Source: Flavobacterium daemonense
Lineage (GTDB): Bacteria > Bacteroidota > Bacteroidia > Flavobacteriales > Flavobacteriaceae
Direction: 5' to 3'
Length of the DNA stretch: 64,000 nucleotides
Assembly (NCBI RefSeq): GCF_007341385.1
Contig: NZ_VJYD01000005.1
Location: 124,001 to 188,000 of the forward strand
In this document: positions 41,886 through 51,700 of the stretch, piece after piece
Layout: the number at the start of each line of letters is the position of its first letter
How positions within the stretch are numbered: the first letter of the stretch is position 1
The notes under the pieces: model-generated
What the model was told of the DNA's origin: nothing
Databases searched by the model: none
What the model saw: only the letters and a program-made list of their open reading frames with translations
Position numbers and translations under genes: made by a program

Positions 41886-43352
41886 TTATCTTTCCAATTT
41901 TACGTCTGGCAATGTTTTAGGACGATTAGGATCATTAGATAAAATCCAACCTGTTCTGTAAATCCATTCTGTCATTTTGTGCAGTTTCACGAAATCAATA
42001 TTTTCAGATTCATCCATTGGCGTATGATATTGGCTGTGCAAGACACTCGTGTAAAAAACCGAAGGAATTCCTTTTCTTGCATAAGGCAAATGATCAGAAC
42101 GGAAGTAGAAATACTCTGGATGTTCTGGTCGGTCCCAAAGTTTATCCAAATCAAATTTTGGACCTTCGTCATTTGCTTGTTTAGCAATTGCTACCAAATC
42201 AGATGAATTTTCATGCGGAGAACTAGAACCCAACAATGCGGCTTGATTCACATTATTTCTTCCAATCATATCTCCGTTTAAAACTGCAATAATATCTTTT
42301 TCTGGAACTGTTGGATGCGCTGCATACCATCTTGATCCTAACAAACCACGTTCTTCAGAACCGTGAAATACAAACAAAGCGGTTCTTTTTCCTGGCTGTT
42401 TTTTATATGCTCTTGCAATTGCCAACATTGCAACACAGGTACTTGCATTATCATCGGCACCATTATAAATAGAATCCTGACCATATTTTTGACGAACTCC
42501 GTCATGATCTTGATGTCCGCTGAAAAGCACATATTCATTTTTCAATTTAGGATCTGTTCCTGCAATTGTTCCCACAACATTTACCGAAGGATATTTATAG
42601 GTTTCAGAAACCACTTCTGTCGATAAAATGTCTTTTGTTGTTTTTAAATATTCTAATTGATCTCCGTGTACCCAAAAAACCGGCATTGTTGCTCCAATTT
42701 TATCACGGAAACCTTCAATTCCATAAATTCCTCTTGTCATTTGTGGTTCAACCTGCGACCAGCTTTGTTCTGCTAATTCATCAGCAACCATGATCAATGC
42801 TACTGCACCTTTTTTCACAACAAGATCATAGTATTTATTACGCACCAAGCCTGGATAACGTCTGTCAAAAAGTGATATATCATCTGCAATTCCTTCTTTA
42901 GAAGTTAATAACACAACTGCTTTTCCTTTAATATCGGCTTTCTCAATTTCTTCTTTTGTTGCCGCTCCTAAATAAACTAATGAACCTTCAACTTTTATGT
43001 TGGTCGTTTCTGCAACCAGAACTTCCTTCCATAATTTATATTCTTTTTGTCCAATTTTAAATTTAGTATTTGGAGTAACTTGATGTCTGTATAAATCAAA
43101 AAACTGGAAATAAGTCCCGTCATCTCCTGCTGGTGCCATTCCGGCTTCTTTAGCTTTATTGGCAAGCCACATCGACACTTTTAATTCGTCAAGTGTTCCA
43201 GCTTCACGACCGTTAAAGTGGTCACCGGCCATTTGATACATATCAGTTTTAAGATCTTTATCAGTTATTGCCGAAACTAATGGTTTTTTAACTGTTTGCG
43301 CAAAAGTCACTGCTCCTGAGGCAAGTAAAACAAGGAGTATTTTGTTTTTCAT
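41886..43352 (-). CDS. Secreted M28 family metallopeptidase
   Basis: 488 residues with a signal peptide (MKNKILLVLLASGAVTFAQ). A PA-type inserted domain occupies about residues 100-240. The M28 zinc ligands are visible in order: LFSGHQDHDGV, YNGADDNASTCVAMLAIARA and FVFHGSEERGLLGSRWYAAH. Probably an aminopeptidase acting outside the inner membrane. No neighbour suggests a special substrate. Confidence 0.92.
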   Translation of the reverse strand: MKNKILLVLLASGAVTFAQTVKKPLVSAITDKDLKTDMYQMAGDHFNGREAGTLDELKVSMWLANKAKEAGMAPAGDDGTYFQFFDLYRHQVTPNTKFKIGQKEYKLWKEVLVAETTNIKVEGSLVYLGAATKEEIEKADIKGKAVVLLTSKEGIADDISLFDRRYPGLVRNKYYDLVVKKGAVALIMVADELAEQSWSQVEPQMTRGIYGIEGFRDKIGATMPVFWVHGDQLEYLKTTKDILSTEVVSETYKYPSVNVVGTIAGTDPKLKNEYVLFSGHQDHDGVRQKYGQDSIYNGADDNASTCVAMLAIARAYKKQPGKRTALFVFHGSEERGLLGSRWYAAHPTVPEKDIIAVLNGDMIGRNNVNQAALLGSSSPHENSSDLVAIAKQANDEGPKFDLDKLWDRPEHPEYFYFRSDHLPYARKGIPSVFYTSVLHSQYHTPMDESENIDFVKLHKMTEWIYRTGWILSNDPNRPKTLPDVKLER

Positions 43353-43502
43353 ACATTTTAATTTTATAATCCAAACTTAATCATTTCAAGGCAAAATCTT
43401 TGACTTTTTTACATCAAAAACAACGATTAGCAATGATTAATAAAGAAAAATGGCCATCCATACAGACAGCCATTGCATTTTTCACAAGTATTAATATTTT
43501 AT

Positions 43503-43605
43503 GTCACACGGATAATACAAATTTAAATCGATGAATACGGATTTTTACATTAAATCAGCTAAAATCCATTTAATCCGCGTTATCTGTGCGCTTGATTTAG
43601 TTATT
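43503..43605. repeat. Repeat block with GGATTTT/AAAATCC units
   Basis: Units GAATACGGATTTTTAC and CTAAAATCCATTTAATCCGC form an imperfect inverted repeat, similar in composition to 41685-41880 and 55687-55803. Confidence 0.4.
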
Positions 43606-43619
43606 TTACTTGTAAAACC

Positions 43620-45866
43620 TTAATAGGTTCCGTTTTGCATTTTGGTCAAAGTTTCCTTGATATCAGTTGCAATCTCTAGTTCGGTCACAGCATTTAAAAA
43701 TTTAACAGCTAAAGTTTGGGTTTCAATCGCTTTCTGTTTTTGGCCATCTTTATAATATAATTGCGCCAATGTATCTAAATAATATGGATTATTTTTTGTA
43801 ACCGCTAAACTATATTCTGACCATTTAATAGCTTCTTTCAAAAAGTTGGAGTTTTCTGGTTTTAAAACTACTGTCCAAGCGGCATTATTGCTTAGGTTTG
43901 AATGATACTCTTTAAAAGAATTCCATCCATCATACGCATATGACGAAGACGAATCTAAAGTCGAAAACATTGTATCTAATTTTTCAATTGGGCTTGATGC
44001 TGTTAAATTAGAATCAAAATAGGTGCTGAACTCTTTTAAGAAATCAATGTTTGAAGTGGTTGTGTCTTCTGCATTATTTAAATATTGAAAATAATTACTG
44101 TACGATTCGAAATTTCCTTTTCCTAAAGCAATTATCTTTTTGTACACTGCAATATTCTTGTCCTTATTTACATCTGAAGAAGATTTCTCCTGAGCAATAT
44201 AAGTATTAGCCTGCAATGCCGAAGAAATTTCAGAAATTACATTTCCTAAATTGTGTACTTCACCTTCTTTATTATTGAATTCTGTTCGGTTATTTTCAAT
44301 ATCTTCAGAATGCTTCAATAAATAATCAATTGCTAAAAAGTCAATATCATTTAGGATTTTGTCTTCGTTAAAAAGCTGTTTTGTAAATCCTTGATTTTTG
44401 ATTTCTTTTACAATAGTCTCAGTTAGATACATATTTACATTTTTATCTTTTTGATGCGCTTCAATCAGGTTTTTCCAGACTTGAACAACTTCTTTTTTAT
44501 CTAATGAAGATTTAGTCATTACAAAATCAGTAGAATTAACAACCTCCGGTCCATAATCTGAATCGTAATCATATGAAATTTCTAAAACTGCAGCTCTATT
44601 AAAAGCTCTCACCAATTCTATATCGGTCGCTTTTTTGTTTTTGACTGTTTTATTGAAATAAATGAAAGCATTCGCACGCTGTAATTTTTTATATAAATCG
44701 CCATAATATCCAAACTGATAACTCTTATCTGATAAATCAGATTTTGCCGATGCCAAAATATCTCCCTCACCATTTAAAACCAATATGCTTGGATCATTTG
44801 TTATCTTATTATTTTTAAGCCATTTTTTATCATCCGCGCTAGCCAAATAAAAATTGTAAACATCATAAACCGCATTGTAACCGTCATACATATTAATTGC
44901 GGCCTGCGTCTCTTGATCTTTTACAAAGGCATCAAAATTCTCTTTTCCTAAAGTTTTATTGCTATTAACATAAAGTGCTAAAAACTTGATTTTTGCTTCT
45001 TTTGTTGCGGTCAATGCACTTTTTAAATTGTCTTCTATTTTTAATTTAAAATCGTACGCTTTTGCGTATACCGAATCGACAGAAACAGGTGCGCCATAAT
45101 CCATTACAGCAGTACTATCAGTGGCTGGGTACGCATAATCTGTTTTTAAATAATCCTCTTTTCCTGGATAAGTCCAATTTGAAATTATTTGATTTTCAAC
45201 AGGAATTACATTTAGTGGTTTTGGTGGCTTTGGCGTATTTTCATTTATAAACACTAGTGTTTTTTTTCCTAAAGGCTCAGAAATCTTTAGCTCATTTGTT
45301 TTTCTATCAAACGAACCGCCAATTTTTAAGTCCTTCAAAGCAAATTCATAACTTATAGTTACTTCAGAAACATCTTTAGGCAATTCATATTTACAAACAT
45401 TGCTTTTGCCATCAAAATCTTCATAGACCAAATACAAGTAATTGGTTTTCTCGATTTCAAACTCTAAATCAGTTTTTTCCCAATTTGGGTCTATTTTAGT
45501 CTTGATGTCTGACAATCTTTGATAAACAACATCTTCTGTTTCGTTTTGAGTTCCTATATAAAAGGAATAATATGAAGAATCCGAAAACTTAACTTTAATT
45601 TTTTTTGCTTTTTTATTCTTTGCAAAAGCTAGATTAAAATTGCTTTCTTGCTTCTCTTTTTGAAAAAACAATAGTGAATCGCCTTGAATCTCATAATTTC
45701 CGGAATAAAAAACCAGCTCGTATTTATTATTTTCTAATAAATTCAACTTGATATTTTCTCCTTTATTTGTAGATAAATAAGTTCCTTTTTCAAGTCCTTT
45801 TGCTTGAGAAAAGGCCGAAAGAATTACACAAAAAAGCATTGTGAAACTCCATATGAAATTACGCAT
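43620..45866 (-). CDS. Large exported protein with C-terminal TPR-like region
   Basis: 748 residues with a signal peptide (MRNFIWSFTMLFCVILSAFS). The first 250 residues are beta-rich and include a lipocalin-like stretch GTYLSTNKGENIKLNLLENN. Residues 290-410 look thioredoxin-fold-like (AKIKFLALYVNSNKTLGKEN, NDPSILVLNGEGDILASAKS) but lack a CxxC. The end has TPR-like helices (WSEYSLAVTKNNPYYLDTLA, KQKAIETQTLAVKFL). I do not recognise a named family. Neighbours give no clear hint. Confidence 0.75.
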   Translation of the reverse strand: MRNFIWSFTMLFCVILSAFSQAKGLEKGTYLSTNKGENIKLNLLENNKYELVFYSGNYEIQGDSLLFFQKEKQESNFNLAFAKNKKAKKIKVKFSDSSYYSFYIGTQNETEDVVYQRLSDIKTKIDPNWEKTDLEFEIEKTNYLYLVYEDFDGKSNVCKYELPKDVSEVTISYEFALKDLKIGGSFDRKTNELKISEPLGKKTLVFINENTPKPPKPLNVIPVENQIISNWTYPGKEDYLKTDYAYPATDSTAVMDYGAPVSVDSVYAKAYDFKLKIEDNLKSALTATKEAKIKFLALYVNSNKTLGKENFDAFVKDQETQAAINMYDGYNAVYDVYNFYLASADDKKWLKNNKITNDPSILVLNGEGDILASAKSDLSDKSYQFGYYGDLYKKLQRANAFIYFNKTVKNKKATDIELVRAFNRAAVLEISYDYDSDYGPEVVNSTDFVMTKSSLDKKEVVQVWKNLIEAHQKDKNVNMYLTETIVKEIKNQGFTKQLFNEDKILNDIDFLAIDYLLKHSEDIENNRTEFNNKEGEVHNLGNVISEISSALQANTYIAQEKSSSDVNKDKNIAVYKKIIALGKGNFESYSNYFQYLNNAEDTTTSNIDFLKEFSTYFDSNLTASSPIEKLDTMFSTLDSSSSYAYDGWNSFKEYHSNLSNNAAWTVVLKPENSNFLKEAIKWSEYSLAVTKNNPYYLDTLAQLYYKDGQKQKAIETQTLAVKFLNAVTELEIATDIKETLTKMQNGTY

Positions 45867-45959
45867 GGTTCTTTTTTTTTTTGATAATTAATACGACGTA
45901 AAGATATTTTATTTTTACTGAAATTAAGTATCAAAACAAATATTTTTATAGTTAAAATA

Positions 45960-48647
45960 CTACAAATTATATTTCATCGAAAAGATGATGTAGCGAGGCT
46001 GAACAGTATATTGTGAAACTCTAGTCGAAAATTGAAAGAAACTGTCATCATTTAAATAAGTTGTATTTAATAAATTGGTTGCCGACAATTTGTATTCCCA
46101 TTTACTATCTTTTTTCTGATAGACCAAACTGGCGCTCAAGAAGTCATATTCGTTATCAACTGTTTTATTTGAATTATAATAATGATAGAATTCATATTCT
46201 GAAACAAATGAAAAACTTTTCCAGAAATAATAATCCAAGCGCGCAAAAGGCTTGTCTGTATAATAAGTAGAACCACTATATTGATTGATTAAAGCATTAT
46301 ACCCTATTTCTAAATTCGGGAAATTTTTATAATTTGTTGCCGCTTTTACAGTATAACTCTGCGTAAAACTTTCTGTTGTTGCCAAAACATTATTCTGAAT
46401 ATTATTAAATTTTGACCAGTTCAAACTCGCCGTTGCTGATACTTTATAATTTTTTAAAAAAGAACGTCCATAGCTTCCCATTCCGCTCGCCGTTTCATCT
46501 GCTAAATTTGAATTGTAAGGAACGGAAGATTGATTAATTCCATCAAAATTTGCTTTTGTTTTAATTGCATCCACTTTTTTGGTGTACGTTGCATTGGCAA
46601 AAATATTTTCAAAATTGAACATGTTGTATTTGAAGTAACGAAGCGAATGTACTTGTGAAGTTGCATTTTCTAAAAAACGATTCCCTCTAAACAAACTGCT
46701 GTAATCTGACAAAACATAACCCGCCGCCAACTGATTTATATCTGTAAAATCGTTTGACAAAGAGAAATTGTACGTCAATGTTTCTGATTTTTTGATTTGA
46801 TACAAAGCAAAGAAATCAGGTAGTACTTTCGTAAAACTTTGAGAATAATCGGTTCCCAGCTGTCCGTTTGTCATTTGATACGTATGCAAACTCACTCCCG
46901 GTGTCAAAGTAAATTTTCCTGTCAATATTTTAAAATGAAATCCTAAAAAAGCATCATTAAATCTATAATCAACATCATTGTTGTTTTCTGGCGCATTCAA
47001 ATCATTTTTGTTCCCGTTATCCAGCATCTGGAAAATATGAGAATTAAAATTTTGATATGAATACGTATTTCCTAAAGTAACATTGAAATTGCTTTTTGGC
47101 GTTACCATATAATAGTAATCCAGTTTTGCATCGAGTTTATTTGTTTTCACAAAACGATCCTGATTCAAATCATTTCGGTTTTGTCCCGAAATATATCCCG
47201 CCAAATCAAAAGGCTGCGAACGCAGATTGGCATTGTAAAACGGATTCTCATCTTGATATAAATGTTGCGCTTCAAAAGCAAAAATGTTTTTATCGCTTTG
47301 CGTATAATACAAACTCAAATTTTGATTTACAGATGTTGGATCTTGTTTCTTTTGTGTCAAAATGGTTTCAATTGCCGAAACATTATTCACAACCGATTCA
47401 CGAAGCAAATCTGTATCTTCATCTTGTTTTGATAGTTTGGTCAAGATGTCGTAATCGAACTGAAATTTATCGCTTGGTTTGTAACTCGAACTCAATTTAA
47501 AAAGCCCCAAATTATTTTTTTGATGTGTCATTTCATCACGTTTCTGCTGATCTCCAGAATCCAAAATTGTAGTTTGCGATTTGGTTTCTAAATCTGTTTT
47601 TGAAACCGAAAGAATTCCGAAACCACTAATGTTCCAAGCTTTTGTCGGATTATAGAAAAAATTAGTTGCACCGAATTTGGTTTCAATTTCTTTAGCTCTA
47701 TTGTTTCTTAAAACTGAAATTCCCAAATCATTTGACGAAACATTAAAATTGCTTCCGCCCTTTTTCATCATATTTTTGAAACCTCCGGTGAATTTGAAAT
47801 AATCTTGCGCAGTAAGAGGCAATTCGCCAATATTATTGAAATTGGTAATTAAATTAATGCTGTATTTTGGACTGTAATAAAATAATTTCGGATTGATAAT
47901 ATAACGGCTGTCAAGCTCGGCAACACCAATTCCTGCAGTAACATCTCCAAACCAGAAATTCTTTTTTCCCGATTTCAGTTTGATATTCATAGCCACATTA
48001 TCCTGATCATTTTCAAGACCTTTTAACTGACTAACTTCATTGTAATTTCTTAAAACCTGAACTTTATCTATGGCATCAGCCGGAATATTTTTCACGCCAA
48101 GTTTTGTATCTCCGTCAAAAAAATCTTTCCCTTCAACCATTAATTTGCTGACTTTTTTACCCTCGACTTCAATTTCACCATCGGCATTTACCTCAACTCC
48201 AGGCAATTTTTTCAAGACATCTTCGAGTTTTTTTTCTGTTCCCGATTTAAATGAATCGGCGTTATAAACAATTGTATCACCTTTTATAGAAACCGGCATT
48301 TCACGAACAATTTCAACACCTTCAAGTTCTATTCCGGCACCGTCCATAACAATATTCTGAACGATATTTTCGTTATTGGTCGAAATTGCCATTTCTTTAG
48401 ATTTCATTCCAAGATAACTTATCTTAATGGTATAGGAAGTATTTGGCTTTAAAGTCAGCTGAAATTTTCCTTTATCGTTCGTAATTCCATACGAATCCAT
48501 TGCTTTAGTACCATTATTTACGGCCATAATATTAGCCATTTCCAACGGATTTTTCTGCTCGTCTTGAATAACGCCATCAAAACGAACGCTTTGAGCAAAA
48601 GATATCGAGGTCATTAAAAAAATGACGCAAAAAAGTATATTTTTCAT
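45960..48647 (-). CDS. TonB-dependent-receptor-like outer-membrane protein
   Basis: 895 residues. Signal peptide at the start (MKNILFCVIFLMTSISFAQ), then a carboxypeptidase-regulatory-like domain (residues 22-105: GVIQDEQKNPLEMANIMAVN), a plug domain (LEDVLKKLPGVEVNADGEIE) and a long barrel (about 230-895). It belongs to the outer-membrane beta-barrel family that pairs with GLPGLI proteins in Bacteroidetes. No SusD partner is present. The substrate is unknown; the GLPGLI gene directly upstream (30-nt gap) is its likely partner. Confidence 0.9.
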   Translation of the reverse strand: MKNILFCVIFLMTSISFAQSVRFDGVIQDEQKNPLEMANIMAVNNGTKAMDSYGITNDKGKFQLTLKPNTSYTIKISYLGMKSKEMAISTNNENIVQNIVMDGAGIELEGVEIVREMPVSIKGDTIVYNADSFKSGTEKKLEDVLKKLPGVEVNADGEIEVEGKKVSKLMVEGKDFFDGDTKLGVKNIPADAIDKVQVLRNYNEVSQLKGLENDQDNVAMNIKLKSGKKNFWFGDVTAGIGVAELDSRYIINPKLFYYSPKYSINLITNFNNIGELPLTAQDYFKFTGGFKNMMKKGGSNFNVSSNDLGISVLRNNRAKEIETKFGATNFFYNPTKAWNISGFGILSVSKTDLETKSQTTILDSGDQQKRDEMTHQKNNLGLFKLSSSYKPSDKFQFDYDILTKLSKQDEDTDLLRESVVNNVSAIETILTQKKQDPTSVNQNLSLYYTQSDKNIFAFEAQHLYQDENPFYNANLRSQPFDLAGYISGQNRNDLNQDRFVKTNKLDAKLDYYYMVTPKSNFNVTLGNTYSYQNFNSHIFQMLDNGNKNDLNAPENNNDVDYRFNDAFLGFHFKILTGKFTLTPGVSLHTYQMTNGQLGTDYSQSFTKVLPDFFALYQIKKSETLTYNFSLSNDFTDINQLAAGYVLSDYSSLFRGNRFLENATSQVHSLRYFKYNMFNFENIFANATYTKKVDAIKTKANFDGINQSSVPYNSNLADETASGMGSYGRSFLKNYKVSATASLNWSKFNNIQNNVLATTESFTQSYTVKAATNYKNFPNLEIGYNALINQYSGSTYYTDKPFARLDYYFWKSFSFVSEYEFYHYYNSNKTVDNEYDFLSASLVYQKKDSKWEYKLSATNLLNTTYLNDDSFFQFSTRVSQYTVQPRYIIFSMKYNL

Positions 48648-48677
48648 GGAGAAAACTAAAAGATGATTTGCTTATAA

Positions 48678-49601
48678 TTATCGTCTAATCATTATTGGAC
48701 CACCGCCTGGACCGCCTTCACGGCCACGGTTCATTTCTCTAAACTCTTCCATTTTTTTGATTACAGTTTCGTCGTAATCTTTCTGAGAAATTGTTTTTCC
48801 TCTTGTTGGTGCTTTTATTTCGACTTTGTCTTTGGCATTCAAAACAATTTTTGAACATAAAATAGTTGTTCTTCCGTCATTCACTTCCAAAATTAAACCT
48901 GGAAGACCCCAATAATTTTCTGGACCTTGGTTAACTGGAATTTCTGGAGAATACCAAGCTGTTATGATAATTTCTTTTGGAATTTCGAAGTTGTCCTGAA
49001 AGTTTGTTTTAGTTTCACCCGAAGTTTTCTTTGCATCATCTTTTTTCTCTTCCGGTTTTTTATCATCAGCGTTTTTTGGTCTGAAATTTCTAAAATCAGT
49101 TTTGCTTGCTTCTTTTACTGCCGTTGCCTTGTAACAAGTATAACCGCCAATTTGCTTGGTTTCTGACTCCATTTTCCAGTTTAATTTTGGCAAAGAATCA
49201 ACCACCAGAAATTCTTTCCCCATAAACTCTTTATCAACCGTATAGGATTTGGTCTTTACATTTTTATAAAAAGTGCCGCCGCCGCCCATAAACGAATTCA
49301 TCATAATTCGCATTCCTCCTTGTTGCTGTCCCGGAGCATCTAGTTTTTCTTCTTCTTTATAAATTGAAGCCGATTTGTCAAAATTTAAAATAAAGGTTTT
49401 TTCAAGCATTTTTTTCATTCGCTCTTCCATTGTTTTTTGCATTTCAGGCGTAATGTCACGATTTCCCGGACGCATTCCATCAAGTTTAGGTGCCTGCGTT
49501 TTTGACTCGTAAACAGCCATTCCCTGAAAATCTTTCTGTGCCTGCATTTGGGTAAAAACAAGCATCAAAGACAAATAAAAAACCACTTTTTTCATTTTCA
49601 T
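48678..49601 (-). CDS. GLPGLI family protein
   Basis: 307 residues with a signal peptide (KKVVFYLSLMLVFTQMQAQ). The family motif is seen as YWGLPGLILEVNDGRTTILC. A Lys/Asp-rich linker (KPEEKKDDAKKTSGETKTNF) lies in the middle, and a Gly/Arg-rich end GREGGPGGGPIMIRR closes it. GLPGLI proteins are exported and of unknown function, and are usually found beside TonB-receptor-like genes, as here. Confidence 0.93.
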   Translation of the reverse strand: MKMKKVVFYLSLMLVFTQMQAQKDFQGMAVYESKTQAPKLDGMRPGNRDITPEMQKTMEERMKKMLEKTFILNFDKSASIYKEEEKLDAPGQQQGGMRIMMNSFMGGGGTFYKNVKTKSYTVDKEFMGKEFLVVDSLPKLNWKMESETKQIGGYTCYKATAVKEASKTDFRNFRPKNADDKKPEEKKDDAKKTSGETKTNFQDNFEIPKEIIITAWYSPEIPVNQGPENYWGLPGLILEVNDGRTTILCSKIVLNAKDKVEIKAPTRGKTISQKDYDETVIKKMEEFREMNRGREGGPGGGPIMIRR

Positions 49602-49830
49602 TTTATTTTAAATTGAGCAAATCGTATAAAAGTTATAACCAAATGTATTATTAATTTTAAAATAGTAAAAATATAATATATCAATGCTTTTAAGACATAG
49701 ACGGAACACGCTATTATTTAGACTATTACAACAAAAAAGACTGAATTAGTAAATTTTCTAAAATATGCCCTTTTTAATCTTTTTATAATACGGTTTTTTG
49801 TAATTTGGCACGACAGAAACCCAAAAAATC

Positions 49831-50646
49831 ATGACTAAAGCAGCAATAAATATTTTATTTTTCCTTTTAATTGCTGTTATTCCGACTTCTTTTTCGGCTC
49901 AAAATTCAAAAATAAATGCAGTCAAAATTTCTCAAACAACTAATGTTGCTGATGAATATTTAGGACAAGATTCCTTTGGTTTTAACTATCAAATCACCAA
50001 CAATGTTTTTAGTAAATTTAAAGGAAATGAAGTTTTTGAGTACAAAAATGTTTCATTGGGAAGAATCACAAAAAGCGATCTTCAGAATCCGTTAAAAATA
50101 GTTTTGTATTATGAAGATTTCAATACTGTTGTTTTGCTTGATAATCAGCTAAATAAAATTTCAGAAATCAATTTTTCTTTAAATTCAAATCCAATTGTTG
50201 TTAGCGCTATCGGAATGTCAACTCAAAATCAATTATGGATTTACAACAGTCTTAATCAGCAAATTGGGCTTTTTGATTATTTGAAAAACGAATATAAAAC
50301 CGTTTCTATTCCGTTAACCGAACCAATTAAATATTACCAAACCGATTTTAATACTTTTTATTGGATTGATAAAAAAAACAACTGGTATTCGTGTGATATT
50401 TTTGGAAAAATTACAAGCCTAGGAAATGTAGCTGATTTTGATAAAATCGAAATAATTGATTCTCAAAAATACATTTTCAGCAAAGGCAATCTGTTGTATT
50501 TAAGGAACATTGACAAAGAAAAATCAAGTGCGGTTTCTGAAATTGAAATTTTAGAAAAATCGTTTGACAATTTCTATTACAAAGACCAAATTTTATCTAT
50601 TTTTACAGCTAAAGAAATTGTAAATTATAAAATCGTAACACCGTAA
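49831..50646 (+). CDS. Secreted protein, possibly beta-propeller
   Basis: 271 residues with a signal peptide (MTKAAINILFFLLIAVIPTS, cleavage near SAQ). Repeated beta strands with aromatic and Asn residues (LKIVLYYEDFNTVVLLDNQL, QLWIYNSLNQQIGLFDYL, FYWIDKKNNWYSCDIFGKI) suggest a propeller-like fold. No family recognised. Its stop overlaps the next start by one base (TAATG), implying translational coupling to the deoxynucleoside kinase. Confidence 0.7.
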   Translation: MTKAAINILFFLLIAVIPTSFSAQNSKINAVKISQTTNVADEYLGQDSFGFNYQITNNVFSKFKGNEVFEYKNVSLGRITKSDLQNPLKIVLYYEDFNTVVLLDNQLNKISEINFSLNSNPIVVSAIGMSTQNQLWIYNSLNQQIGLFDYLKNEYKTVSIPLTEPIKYYQTDFNTFYWIDKKNNWYSCDIFGKITSLGNVADFDKIEIIDSQKYIFSKGNLLYLRNIDKEKSSAVSEIEILEKSFDNFYYKDQILSIFTAKEIVNYKIVTP

Positions 50647-51260
50647 TGCACATAGCAATAGCAGGAAATATCGGCGCAGGAAAAACCACCTTGACCAAAT
50701 TATTAGCCAAACACTTTAAATGGGAACCTCATTATGAAGATGTGGTTGATAATCCGTATTTAGACGATTTTTACCACCAAATGGAACGCTGGTCATTTAA
50801 TTTACAAATCTATTTCCTGAATAGCCGTTTCCGTCAGGTGCAACAAATTCGTGAAAGCGGTAAAAAAATCATTCAAGATAGAACGATTTATGAAGATGCT
50901 TATATTTTTGCTCCCAATTTATATGCAATGGGATTAATGACGAGTCGTGATTTTGAAAATTACACTTCTTTGTTCGAATTAATGGAATCGCTTGTAAAAG
51001 CTCCAGATTTATTAATTTATTTAAGAAGTTCCATTCCAAATTTAGTAGGCCAAATTCACAAGCGTGGACGCGAATACGAAAATTCAATTTCTATTGATTA
51101 TTTAAGCCGATTGAATGAAAGATATGAAGCTTGGATTCAGACTTACACGAAAGGAAAACTATTGATAATTGATGTTGATAACATTAATTTTGTTGATAAT
51201 CCAGAAGATTTAGGAAACATAATTAACCGAATTGATGCTGAATTAAACGGGTTATTTTAG
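50646..51260 (+). CDS. Deoxynucleoside kinase
   Basis: 204 residues of the dCK/dGK/TK2 family. P-loop AIAGNIGAGKTTLTKLLAK; HYEDVVDNPYLDDFY; the conserved DR-type motif is IIQDRTIYEDAYIFAPN; the lid is RGREYENSISIDYLSRLNE. It phosphorylates deoxynucleosides for salvage. Substrate specificity not decidable. Coupled with the secreted-protein gene before it, an odd pairing. Confidence 0.92.
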   Translation: MHIAIAGNIGAGKTTLTKLLAKHFKWEPHYEDVVDNPYLDDFYHQMERWSFNLQIYFLNSRFRQVQQIRESGKKIIQDRTIYEDAYIFAPNLYAMGLMTSRDFENYTSLFELMESLVKAPDLLIYLRSSIPNLVGQIHKRGREYENSISIDYLSRLNERYEAWIQTYTKGKLLIIDVDNINFVDNPEDLGNIINRIDAELNGLF

Positions 51261-51321
51261 AACACGAATTTACTTCGTCTGTTCACCCTAGCAGGCTCGA
51301 GTCACAGGTTTACAGTAATAT

Positions 51322-51358
51322 AAAAAATGCCTCTAAAATAATTTTAGAGGCATTTTTT
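51322..51358 (+). terminator. Terminator after deoxynucleoside kinase
   Basis: AAAAAATGCCTCTAAAAT / ATTTTAGAGGCATTTTTT. Confidence 0.85.
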
Positions 51359-51410
51359 ATAATTTTTTTTCAAAATTTTCACTCATTATTTGCAGTAATT
51401 AATTCGAATA

Positions 51411-51602
51411 GTATAGTCCCTACGGGACATTGTGCTTCAATCCTTTTATTCTTCTACCAATATTGAACTCCTAAAGGAGTTTGATTTACTATTCTTTGTT
51501 CTTTATCTAATATTTATTTACATGATATATCTATCTCGTAGAGATTATATATTGGTAGAATATTATGACCACCTAAGTTTTGTCTCGTAGGGACTTTATT
51601 TT
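51411..51602. repeat. Intergenic repeat with CTACCAATA / TATTGGTAG inverted ends
   Basis: TTCTACCAATA (51452-51462) faces TATTGGTAGAA (51550-51560), and AGTCCCTACGGGACA (51415-51429) faces TCTCGTAGGGACTTT (51583-51597). ACTCCTAAAGGAGT (51468-51481) is a small hairpin inside. No ORF is present; this explains the long gap between the two genes. Confidence 0.6.
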
Positions 51603-51616
51603 ATTCACTTAATAGA

Positions 51617-51645
51617 AAATGCCTCTAATATTTAGAGGCATTTTT
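51617..51645. terminator. Second TGCCTCTAA terminator-like hairpin
   Basis: AAAATGCCTCTAA / TTTAGAGGCATTTTT; nearly the same stem as the kinase terminator at 51322-51358. Confidence 0.6.
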
Positions 51646-51651
51646 GTTTCT

Positions 51652-51686
51652 AAAAGCTTTGTCAAAGTTTAAAACTTCGACAAAGC
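51652..51686 (-). terminator. hppA terminator
   Basis: Minus strand GCTTTGTCGAAGTTT / AAACTTTGACAAAGC stem followed by TTTTAG, 15 nt after the hppA stop. Same palindrome family as the metF terminator. Confidence 0.7.
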
Positions 51687-51700
51687 CATCAAGTTTGTTC

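Noticed and set aside
42338-42793. Small ORFs in the M28 peptidase gene on both strands
   Set aside because: They are in alternative frames of a strongly conserved enzyme and lack coding character.
51286-51320. tRNA-like GCTCGAGTC segment
   Set aside because: No acceptor, D or anticodon stems can be formed around it.
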